Positions 34,255 to 41,812 of a stretch of DNA of 64,000 nt are shown here, one piece after another; the first letter of the stretch is position 1, and every line of letters begins with the position of its first letter. A program made the position numbers and the translations under genes. Source of the stretch: Bradyrhizobium canariense (GTDB lineage: Bacteria; Pseudomonadota; Alphaproteobacteria; Rhizobiales; Xanthobacteraceae); NCBI RefSeq assembly GCF_900105125.1, contig NZ_LT629750.1, positions 7,715,001 to 7,779,000 on the forward strand, given 5' to 3'. The notes under the pieces are model-generated. The model was not told where the DNA came from. It worked only from the letters and a program-made list of their open reading frames with translations, and searched no databases.

Positions 34255-35064
34255 ATGCCGAAACGGAGCGATATGAGGAGATCGAAGAAGAGGCCGCCTG
34301 CCGCGGCAGAGCGGTCAGCGAAGCCGGCCGATACCGCCAAGGAGCCGCTTTATCTGAAGCTGGTGCAGGCGATTAAGCAGGAGATCAAAAACGGCCGGGC
34401 GCCGATCGGCTCGCTGCTTCCGTCCGAGGTCGAACTCAGCCGCCATCATGCGGTCAGCCGCCACACCGTTCGCGAGGCGCTTCGTCATTTGCGGGCGGAG
34501 GGACTGGTTGCGCCGCGCAAGGGGGCGGGAACGACAGTCGTCAATTCAGCGGCGAGCAATCCCTATGTTCACGAAGTCGCCTCGATCGAACAACTGGTTC
34601 AGTACGCGACCGGCACGCAGTACGAGGTCGGCACCAGCAAGCTCGTTCGCGCCGATACGGAGCTGGCCAGCAGGCTCGGCTGCGCGGAAGGCGAGGAATG
34701 GATGCGCATCGAGGGACTTCGCTATGCGCCGGGTCAGACCGCTCCGATCTGCTGGACCGAAGTCTATATCCACGCCGACTACACCAATGTCCTGCGCATG
34801 ATCGGACGCCGCTCGGGGCCGATCTATGCCTGGATCGAGGACATGCATGGCGAGCACATCAATGAGATCGAGCAGGTTCTTTCCGCGCGCGATGTGCCGG
34901 GCGGCATCAGCAAGAAGCTCGGCGTCAAAGCCGGCAGCATGGGTATCGAGCTGCGCCGCACCTATCGCCTCGACACCGGAAAGATCGCCGAGATCGCGTT
35001 CAACCTTCATCCGGCGCATCGCTTTCGTTATGCGATGACGCTTCGCCGCAATCAGGGCGGGTGA
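34255..35064 (+). CDS. GntR-family regulator, HutC/UTRA subfamily
   Basis: 269 aa from the ATG at 34255; an upstream in-frame TTG at 34228 is less likely. A basic tip is followed by a winged helix (PLYLKLVQAIKQEIKNGRAP; LLPSEVELSRHHAVSRHTVR; EALRHLRAEGLVAPRKGAGT) and a UTRA effector domain (about residues 105-265; WMRIEGLRYAPGQTAPICWTEVYI, KKLGVKAGSMGIELRRTYRL). HutC-type regulators usually repress catabolic genes until the substrate or an intermediate binds UTRA. It is flanked by both target operons, each with the same palindrome. Confidence 0.92.
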   Translation: MPKRSDMRRSKKRPPAAAERSAKPADTAKEPLYLKLVQAIKQEIKNGRAPIGSLLPSEVELSRHHAVSRHTVREALRHLRAEGLVAPRKGAGTTVVNSAASNPYVHEVASIEQLVQYATGTQYEVGTSKLVRADTELASRLGCAEGEEWMRIEGLRYAPGQTAPICWTEVYIHADYTNVLRMIGRRSGPIYAWIEDMHGEHINEIEQVLSARDVPGGISKKLGVKAGSMGIELRRTYRLDTGKIAEIAFNLHPAHRFRYAMTLRRNQGG

Positions 35065-35111
35065 TCGTTCGTCCGGCGCGACGCTCGCCAGTACGAAGCC
35101 GTATCTGTTCG

Positions 35112-35171
35112 ATCTGTCCGAACAAATCGCCTTGACAGCTCCCGAGGTGGCGTTTACCTGTCCGGACAGGT
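35112..35171 (+). promoter_or_regulatory. Promoter with two GntR operators
   Basis: A perfect palindrome ACCTGTCCGGACAGGT spans 35156-35171. A second, two-mismatch site (ATCTGTCCGAACAAAT) spans 35112-35127, 44 bases upstream, about four helical turns. Between them is a -35-like TTGACA (35132-35137); a weak -10 candidate (TACCTG, 35155-35160) overlaps the downstream palindrome. The geometry fits repression, possibly by looping. Confidence 0.72.
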
Positions 35172-35209
35172 TGTGTTAGGTCGCGGCCGTTGCCGGAGGA
35201 GGTTTCGCC

Positions 35210-36385
35210 ATGAACGAACTATCGCCGATCCGCAATTTCGATCTGGCCGACGAGACGCTGCTGCTCGACACCATCGATCGCTGGCTGGAGAAGGAAGTTC
35301 GTCCGGTCGTGAAAGATCACGACCATGACGACCGCTGGCCTGCCGAAATCGTCGAGCAGATGCGGGAGTTCGGATTGTTCGGCGCGACTGTCAGTCCGGA
35401 ATACGGAGGATTGGGGCTTCCGGCCGTCACCTATGCGCGCATCGTGATGCGGATATCGAGCGTATGGATGGCGATCACCGGCATCTTCAATTCGCACCTC
35501 ATGCTCGCGCTGGCGATCGAGAAATTCGGAACGCCAGAGCAGAAGCGGACCTGGCTGCCGAAGCTCGCGTCCGGGGAAATCCGCGGCGGGCTGGCGTTGA
35601 CCGAGCCGGACGCCGGAACCGATCTGCAGGGAATTCGGATGACGGCCCGTCGCGATGGCGACTCCTACGTCATCAACGGCACGAAAACGTGGATCTCGAA
35701 CGGCATCCAGGGCTCGGTGTTCGCACTTCTGGTCAAAACGAATCCCGCAGCCGAACCGCGATACAAGGGCATGAGCCTGTTCATCGCGCCGAAGGGGCCC
35801 GGCTTCACCACGGGAAAGAAGCTCGAGAAGCTCGGTTACAAGTCGATCGATTCAGCCGAAATGGTATTCGATAACTATCGCGTTCCGGGCGATCACCTCA
35901 TTGGCGGCGAAGAAGGGCGGGGCTTTCTGCAGGCGACCGGCGGCTTGGAACTCGGACGCATCAACGTGGCCGCGCGCGGCGTCGGCATCGCCGAGGGAGC
36001 GCTTGCCCTCTCCACCGAATATGCGCAGATCCGCAAGACCTTTGGAAAGCCGATCGCGGAGCATCAGGCGATCCAGCTCAAGCTGGGCGAGATGGCCACG
36101 CGTGCCCGCGCGGCGCGGCTGTTGACGCTCGATGCTGCCGCCGCGTTCGACCGCGGCGAGCGCTGCGACCTTGAAGCCGGAATGGCCAAATATTTCGCTT
36201 CCGAGGCGGCGCTGGAAAACAGCACCGAAGGCCTGCGGATCCACGGCGCCTACGGTTACTCGAAGGAATACGACATCGAGCGCCTCTACAGGGATGCGCC
36301 GCTCACCTGCATCGGCGAGGGCACCAATGAGATGCAACGCATGATCATTGCGAAGCAGTGGATCAAGAGGAACAAAGTGACATGA
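35210..36385 (+). CDS. Acyl-CoA dehydrogenase
   Basis: 391 aa. Strong GGAGGAGG RBS. Landmarks: FGLFGATVSPEYGGLGLP, GGLALTEPDAGTDLQGIRM (FAD/substrate site), WISNGIQG, RKTFGKPIAEHQAIQLKLGEMA, and IHGAYGYSKEYDIERLYRDA followed by IGEGTNEMQR, with the catalytic-base Glu of the IGEGT motif kept. It oxidises an acyl-CoA at alpha-beta, passing electrons to ETF. First gene of a four-gene operon with two CaiB-type transferases and a MaoC hydratase. The exact acyl chain is unknown; a short branched or dicarboxylic acyl-CoA is suggested by context. Confidence 0.92.
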   Translation: MNELSPIRNFDLADETLLLDTIDRWLEKEVRPVVKDHDHDDRWPAEIVEQMREFGLFGATVSPEYGGLGLPAVTYARIVMRISSVWMAITGIFNSHLMLALAIEKFGTPEQKRTWLPKLASGEIRGGLALTEPDAGTDLQGIRMTARRDGDSYVINGTKTWISNGIQGSVFALLVKTNPAAEPRYKGMSLFIAPKGPGFTTGKKLEKLGYKSIDSAEMVFDNYRVPGDHLIGGEEGRGFLQATGGLELGRINVAARGVGIAEGALALSTEYAQIRKTFGKPIAEHQAIQLKLGEMATRARAARLLTLDAAAAFDRGERCDLEAGMAKYFASEAALENSTEGLRIHGAYGYSKEYDIERLYRDAPLTCIGEGTNEMQRMIIAKQWIKRNKVT

Positions 36386-37542
36386 AACCACTCGAAGGTC
36401 TGCGCATCCTCGCGATCGAACAGTTCGGTGCGGGTCCTTACGGGACGACGTTTCTCTCCGATCTCGGCGCCGAAGTCATCAAGATCGAAAATGCCGGCAG
36501 CGGCGGCGATCCCGCGCGCTATACCGGACCTCGGCTGCTAGGCGCGGCCGACAGCGAATATTTTCAAAGCTGGAACGCCGGCAAGCACAGCATCACGCTC
36601 GATCTGAAGTCGCCGGCGGGGCGGGAAGCGCTCGAGGCGCTGGTCGCCGAATCCGATGCTGTGGTGAATAATCTGCGCGGCGACCTGCCCGAGGCGCTCG
36701 GCATCGACTACGCAAGCCTGCAGTCGCTCAATCCCGCGATCGTCTGCCTGCATATTTCTGCGTATGGACGCGACAACGAACGCAAGGCCTGGCCCGGCTA
36801 CGACTATCTGATGCAGGCCGAGGCCGGGTTGATGAGCATCACGGGCGAGCCGAACAGCCCGCCGTGCCGGTTCGGCCCGTCGATCGTCGACTACATGACC
36901 GGCATGGTCGGAATGGTCGGGCTACTGTCGTGCCTGATGCGGGCGCGTCAGACCGGGAAAGGATGCGACGTCGACACCTGCCTGTTCGACGTGGCGCTGC
37001 ATCAACTCGGCTACACCGCGACGTGGTTCCTGAACAATGGCGACGTTACCGAACGGATGCCCCGCAGCTCGCATTTTTCGGTCGCTCCGGTTCAGACCTT
37101 TCCCACCGCGGACGGCTGGGTGTTCGTGATGTGCATGACGGAAAAATTCTGGACCAATCTCACCGCCGTTTTGCAGCGGAACGACCTCTCGCGAGATCCG
37201 CGTTTTGCTTCGCCGGAAGCCCGCAGACTGAATCGCGAAGCGCTGAGTGCAGAACTGGACCAGGAATTCCGCAAAGCGACGACGGAAGAGTGGCTGAAGC
37301 GCCTCTCCGGCAAGCTGCCTGTCGGCCCGGTCTATAGTTTGCCGGAGGCGCTGGAAAATCCCTTTGTCGAGCGGACCGGCATGATCCGCACCGTGGCCCA
37401 TCCGGCGAATCCGGAGTTGAAGCTGCTGTCGAATCCGCTCAAGGTCGACGGGACACGACCGAGTTCTCCGGTGTGCGCCTCGCTCGGAGCCGATAACGCG
37501 ACTTTTCTGAAGACACGGGAATATGCGGCTGTCGAAAGGTAA
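36382..37542 (+). CDS. CaiB-family CoA-transferase (operon copy 1)
   Basis: 386 aa. The ATG overlaps the preceding stop (ATGA at 36382), showing translational coupling. Signatures: LAIEQFGAGPYGTTFLSDLGAE, NAGKHSITLDLKSPAGREAL, CLHISAYGRDNERKAWPGYDY, and FGPSIVDYMTGMVG with the presumed nucleophile Asp. Class III transferases would place CoA on a free acid. Only six bases separate it from the next CaiB gene, so the two may form one heteromeric enzyme, as for the two-subunit succinyl-CoA:citramalate/malate transferases, or act on different acids. Confidence 0.9.
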   Translation: MKPLEGLRILAIEQFGAGPYGTTFLSDLGAEVIKIENAGSGGDPARYTGPRLLGAADSEYFQSWNAGKHSITLDLKSPAGREALEALVAESDAVVNNLRGDLPEALGIDYASLQSLNPAIVCLHISAYGRDNERKAWPGYDYLMQAEAGLMSITGEPNSPPCRFGPSIVDYMTGMVGMVGLLSCLMRARQTGKGCDVDTCLFDVALHQLGYTATWFLNNGDVTERMPRSSHFSVAPVQTFPTADGWVFVMCMTEKFWTNLTAVLQRNDLSRDPRFASPEARRLNREALSAELDQEFRKATTEEWLKRLSGKLPVGPVYSLPEALENPFVERTGMIRTVAHPANPELKLLSNPLKVDGTRPSSPVCASLGADNATFLKTREYAAVER

Positions 37543-37548
37543 TGCCGC

Positions 37549-38682
37549 ATGAAGCTCGAAGGCATCCGCGTCGTCGATCTCTCGTCGTTCCTGCCCGGGC
37601 CCTATCTGACCCTGGCCATGGCCGATCACGGCGCCGAGGTCATCAAGGTCGAAGCGCCCGGCGGCGATCATGGCCGATCGATCGGACGGTTGGACGGGGA
37701 CAGCACCGTTTTCTTTCGCAACGTCAATCGCGGCAAGAAGAGCGTCGTCCTTGACCTGAAGCAGGACGGTCACCGCGAAGCGCTGCTCAGGCTTTGCGAA
37801 ACGGCCGACGTCTTCGTCGAGAGTTTCCGTCCCGGCGTCGTGACCCGTCTTGGCGTGGATTACGAGCGGGTGAAAGCCCGCAATCCCGGCATCGTTTATT
37901 GTTCGATCAGCGCGTTCGGTCAACATGGCCCGTATGTTCAGCGGCCGGCCCACGACCTCGCCGTGGAAGCGATGAGCGGCGCGCTCAGCATCACGCTCGG
38001 TAACGATGATGTACCGGCCATTCCGGGCATTCCGGCGGCGGACATTCTATCCGGCTTGCAAGGTCTCTCGGCGGTGCTGATGGCGCTGCTGAGGCGCACG
38101 CAAATCGGTCTTGGCGACTACATCGACATCTCGATGCACGACTCGATGGTGTCGGCTTGCGTGAACGTTCTGGGGCCAGCGATCGCGGAAGGGCGGCAGC
38201 AGTTTGCCAAGCACGAACGAACCACCGGCGGATCAGCGTTTTATCGCATCTATCGCACCGCGGACGGCCGCTATCTGACCCTGGCGGGACAGGAAGAAAA
38301 ATTCGTCCGCAATCTGCTCAATGGCCTGGGGCGTGCGGATCTCATCGATCTCTGTCTGCAAGGCCCGGGACTGCATCAGGCGCCGGTGATCGCCTATTTC
38401 GAACAATTGTTTCGCGGCAAGCCGCTCGCTTACTGGACCGAATGGCTGTTGAAGCTGGATGTCTGCTTTGGACCGGTGCAGACCTTTCCGGAGGTGCTGG
38501 CCGACCCGCACCTCCAGGCGCGCGGGATGGTGGTGACCGACGGTGAGGGGCGAAAGCATATTGCGTCGCCCATTCATTTTGCGAGCGAACCGGCGCAGAT
38601 CAGCTTGCGGACACCAGGTCTGGGGCAGGACACCGAGGCCGTGGTCGGCGCGGTAAACGCACCCGGACAACGCGTCAAATAA
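37549..38682 (+). CDS. CaiB-family CoA-transferase (operon copy 2)
   Basis: 377 aa. Signatures: VVDLSSFLPGPYLTLAMADHGAE, FFRNVNRGKKSVVLDL, YCSISAFGQHGPYVQRPAHD, and PGIPAADILSGLQGLSAVL with the catalytic Asp. It has diverged strongly from copy 1. Tight spacing to both neighbours indicates one transcript. In related gene sets a CaiB enzyme activates itaconate or citramalate with succinyl-CoA as donor. Confidence 0.9.
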   Translation: MKLEGIRVVDLSSFLPGPYLTLAMADHGAEVIKVEAPGGDHGRSIGRLDGDSTVFFRNVNRGKKSVVLDLKQDGHREALLRLCETADVFVESFRPGVVTRLGVDYERVKARNPGIVYCSISAFGQHGPYVQRPAHDLAVEAMSGALSITLGNDDVPAIPGIPAADILSGLQGLSAVLMALLRRTQIGLGDYIDISMHDSMVSACVNVLGPAIAEGRQQFAKHERTTGGSAFYRIYRTADGRYLTLAGQEEKFVRNLLNGLGRADLIDLCLQGPGLHQAPVIAYFEQLFRGKPLAYWTEWLLKLDVCFGPVQTFPEVLADPHLQARGMVVTDGEGRKHIASPIHFASEPAQISLRTPGLGQDTEAVVGAVNAPGQRVK

Positions 38683-38704
38683 GATAGCGCGACGAAGGAG
38701 AACG

Positions 38705-39226
38705 ATGATGGTTGCGACGATGAAAAATGTCGGCGGGCGCCGATTACGCGAAAGCTATGGCCGCTACTACGAGGATTTCGAGATCGGCGACATCTACGAA
38801 CATCGGCCCGGCCGCACCATTTCGGAAACGGACAATACCTGGTTTACGCTGCTGACGATGAATCAGCATCCGCTGCATTTTGACGCAGCCTATGCGGCCA
38901 AGTCGGAATTCGGCCGGCCGCTGGTCAACAGTTGCCTGACGCTCTCGATCGTCGTTGGCATGAGCGTCAGCGACATCAGCCAAAAGGCCATCGGCAATCT
39001 CGGCTGGAACGATATCAAGCTCACCGCTCCCGTGTTCGTGGGAGACACTATTTATGCGGAGTCGGAAGTCCTGAACAAACGGGAATCGGCCAAACGGCCC
39101 ACGCAAGGCGTTGTCTCGGTCAGGACACTCGGCAAGAAATCCGATGGAACGCAGTTCATGTCGTTCGAGCGGACTGTTCTTGTTCCCAAACGAGGACATG
39201 CCGTCGACGACAGTTCGGATTATTGA
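38705..39226 (+). CDS. MaoC-family enoyl-CoA hydratase
   Basis: 173 aa; ATG at 38705 (or 38708) after AAGGAG. Single hot-dog domain: YGRYYEDFEIGDIYEHRPGR, ISETDNTWFTLLTMNQHPLH followed by FDAAYAAKSEFGRPLVNS, where the N-Q-H-P-L-H region corresponds to the hydratase active site. Later GWNDIKLTAPVFVGDTIYAE. This subgroup is commonly encoded with CitE-like lyases and acyl-CoA dehydrogenases and hydrates branched unsaturated acyl-CoAs such as mesaconyl- or itaconyl-CoA. Last gene of the operon; convergent with the GDPD gene after 9 bases. Confidence 0.9.
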   Translation: MMVATMKNVGGRRLRESYGRYYEDFEIGDIYEHRPGRTISETDNTWFTLLTMNQHPLHFDAAYAAKSEFGRPLVNSCLTLSIVVGMSVSDISQKAIGNLGWNDIKLTAPVFVGDTIYAESEVLNKRESAKRPTQGVVSVRTLGKKSDGTQFMSFERTVLVPKRGHAVDDSSDY

Positions 39227-39235
39227 GGCGCGCCT

Positions 39236-40276
39236 TCAGGGCGAGACGGGCGATCCTTTCGGCAGCGCGATGCCCTTTTCGCCTGCGATCCTGCGCAACA
39301 GGTCGGGACGATCAGAGATGATCCCATCCACGCCCGTGTCGATCATGCGCGCGATGTCCTCGGGCTTGTTGACGGTCCAGACCACGACCGCAAGTCCAAG
39401 ACGGTGGGACTCGGAGATCAGATCCGGATCGACGTCACCGAAATAGGGTGACCAGATCGCACCACCCGCCGCCTTGATCGTGCGCGGCAGTGACTTGCCG
39501 TACTCGCCGGGGTTAAAACCCGCGGTCCATTCTGTGGCTTTGTCCAATGAGATCGTCGCGCCCAATCCCTTCTGCTGGGTCAGATAAACTGTCGGGATTG
39601 AAGGAGCCTGTTGTTGCACCAGTTGCAGCGTTCGCCAGTCGAACGATTGAACCATGACACGGTCGCTGAATTTATCGGCCGCGAGAAGATCGAGCAGCAG
39701 CGTGACGAAGCGCTGCGGGTCGGGGGATTCGTCGGGGTGATTGGGGTCGATCTTGGTCTCGATGTTGAGGCGCACGCGGTCATCGCCGGATTTGCGCACG
39801 AGCGCGAAGACTTCGCTCAATTTGGGTATCGGCGTTCCCGGCACCGCGTGCTGATCCGGAAATTGCGCCGCATAGGCGCTGCCCGGCCGGATCTGGCCGA
39901 CGTCGTATTTTCTGACCTCGTCGAACCGCAAGCGAATAAAAGGCGTGCCGGGCGGCGTGACATAGATGCCGTCGGCGTTGCGGGCGAGGTCCGGATTTAA
40001 CTTGCGCTCATGCGAAACGATGACCACCCCATCCTGGGTGACGCCGATATCCAGTTCCAGCGTGTTCACGCCCATCGAAAGCGCGTTGGCAAAGGATTGC
40101 AGCGTGTTCTCGGGAAACAGCGCCCGTCCGCCGCGATGGGCCTCGATATCGAACGTCGCATGATCGAAAGCCATGGCTTCCCCGTTGAACAAAAAACAAA
40201 AGGCGATAGCCGCCATCAGGGACGGACTCAGGAATGGGCGCAAGAACGGGCCAATGACGACCAAAACCGGCTTCAT
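39236..40276 (-). CDS. Exported glycerophosphodiester phosphodiesterase
   Basis: 346 aa. A signal peptide-like N-terminus (LMAAIAFCFLFNGEAMA) precedes the GDPD barrel: IEAHRGGRALFPENTLQSFA, MGVNTLELDIGVTQDGVVIV followed by SHERKLNP, RLNIETKIDP, VMVQSFDWRTLQLVQ, and LAVVVWTVNKPEDIARMIDTG near the end. Catalytic His residues, the ELD metal site and the ETK Glu/Lys are kept. It hydrolyses glycerophosphodiesters to glycerol-3-phosphate and an alcohol, so it likely supports phosphorus and carbon scavenging from lipid head groups. Confidence 0.9.
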   Translation of the reverse strand: MKPVLVVIGPFLRPFLSPSLMAAIAFCFLFNGEAMAFDHATFDIEAHRGGRALFPENTLQSFANALSMGVNTLELDIGVTQDGVVIVSHERKLNPDLARNADGIYVTPPGTPFIRLRFDEVRKYDVGQIRPGSAYAAQFPDQHAVPGTPIPKLSEVFALVRKSGDDRVRLNIETKIDPNHPDESPDPQRFVTLLLDLLAADKFSDRVMVQSFDWRTLQLVQQQAPSIPTVYLTQQKGLGATISLDKATEWTAGFNPGEYGKSLPRTIKAAGGAIWSPYFGDVDPDLISESHRLGLAVVVWTVNKPEDIARMIDTGVDGIISDRPDLLRRIAGEKGIALPKGSPVSP

Positions 40277-40416
40277 GACTGGTTTCCTGGCTGGTTTCCC
40301 CCGGCGCGGATTCGCGGCATGCTATCAGCTTGGCGCTTGGGCATGGAACGATTCTACCGCCGCGGTTTATCAGCATGCGGCTCGAATTCAGCAAACCAAT
40401 TGACGGGGTGGGACCG

Positions 40417-41715
40417 ATGGCAAATCAATCTTCGCACGCTGCCGCGATCGAGCCGCAGCGGCCGGCGCTTTTCGCTCGCGCCACGCTCGCCGTGACCATC
40501 GGCAATATGCTCGAATTCTACGATTTCATCACCTACAGTTTCTTCGCCATCCAGATCGGCCACACCTTCTTTCCCTCGCAAGGGCAATTCGGCAGCCTGA
40601 TGCTGTCGCTGGCGACCTTTGGCGCAGGCTTCATCACGCGGCCGATCGGCGGCATCGTGATCGGGTCTTATTCTGACCGGGCAGGCCGCAGGCCGGCGAT
40701 GATCCTGAGCTTCGCGATGATGGGCTGCGCGATCATCACGCTGGCGCTGACGCCGTCCTACGAGTCGATCGGCATCGCGGCGCCGATCATCGCCATCGCC
40801 GCACGCATGGTGCAGGGATTTTCGCTCGGCGGCGAGGTCGGGCCGACCACCGCCTATCTGATGGAATCTGCCGCCCCCGGCAGGCGAGGTTTTGCGGTGT
40901 CGTGGCAACCGGCGAGCCAGCAGATTGCGGCGACCGCGGGCGCGCTCGTCGGCGTGGTGCTGTCGAAGCTGATGAGCGAGGCGGATCTCACATTGTACGG
41001 CTGGCGCATTGCCTTTCTGCTCGGCGCGGTCTGCCTGCCGTTCGGACTATATCTGCGCGCCACGCTGCCGGAGACGGTTGACCTGAGCAAGGTGACCGAA
41101 AAGAAAACCGGCAGGCGTTTCGTCGTCATACGCGACAACGCGCGCATCATCGTGCTCGGCCTGTTCATCCTGGCGAGCGGCACCATCGCCACCTACGTCA
41201 CCCAATACATGACCACCTATGCCGAGAACACGCTGCACGTGGCGACCGATCTGGCCTTCGCCACATCGGTCGTCAGCAATGGCCTCGGCATCGCCGGCGC
41301 GCTCCTTGGCGGCTGGCTCGCCGATCGCATCGGACGATGGCCGGTCATGGTGTGGCCGCAGCTTGTGACGCTGTTGCTGACCTATCCGATCTTTCTGTGG
41401 ATCGTGGAAACCAAGAGCGCGATGTCATTGCTGGGCGGTTTCGGCTTCCTGTCGCTGGTCGGCAGCCTCCCTTACAGCGCATTCTATGTCGCGCTCACCG
41501 AAGGCTTGCCCCAGAACATCCGCGGCGGCGCCTTTGCCACCATCTACGCGGTTGCGATCGCGACCTTCGGCGGAACCGCGCAACTGGTCGTCACCTGGCT
41601 GCTTCATGTCACCGGCAACGCGCTGGCGCCGGCCTGGTACATGCTGTTTGCCAGCGCGGTGGGACTCGCCGCCATGACGATGATGCGGGAAACCCTGCCT
41701 GCAAGCCGATCTTAA
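40417..41715 (+). CDS. MFS transporter, metabolite:H+ symporter (MHS) family
   Basis: 432 aa from the ATG at 40417; upstream in-frame starts (40375, 40330) overlap the divergent GDPD promoter. Signatures: AVTIGNMLEFYDFITYSFFAIQ, GSYSDRAGRRPAMILSFAMMG, ARMVQGFSLGGEVGPTTAYL, LLGGWLADRIGRWPVMVW. This is the MHS type of the proline/betaine, citrate, alpha-ketoglutarate and shikimate carriers. Substrate unknown; an organic acid is likely. Confidence 0.87.
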   Translation: MANQSSHAAAIEPQRPALFARATLAVTIGNMLEFYDFITYSFFAIQIGHTFFPSQGQFGSLMLSLATFGAGFITRPIGGIVIGSYSDRAGRRPAMILSFAMMGCAIITLALTPSYESIGIAAPIIAIAARMVQGFSLGGEVGPTTAYLMESAAPGRRGFAVSWQPASQQIAATAGALVGVVLSKLMSEADLTLYGWRIAFLLGAVCLPFGLYLRATLPETVDLSKVTEKKTGRRFVVIRDNARIIVLGLFILASGTIATYVTQYMTTYAENTLHVATDLAFATSVVSNGLGIAGALLGGWLADRIGRWPVMVWPQLVTLLLTYPIFLWIVETKSAMSLLGGFGFLSLVGSLPYSAFYVALTEGLPQNIRGGAFATIYAVAIATFGGTAQLVVTWLLHVTGNALAPAWYMLFASAVGLAAMTMMRETLPASRS

Positions 41716-41812
41716 CTCTGTCGATTAACGGATTTGCATTTAACGAATTGGATTAACCCCTGATCGGAGCCGCGCGGCTATAACCTTGGCATCGGTCCAC
41801 GGGCATTCGGCC

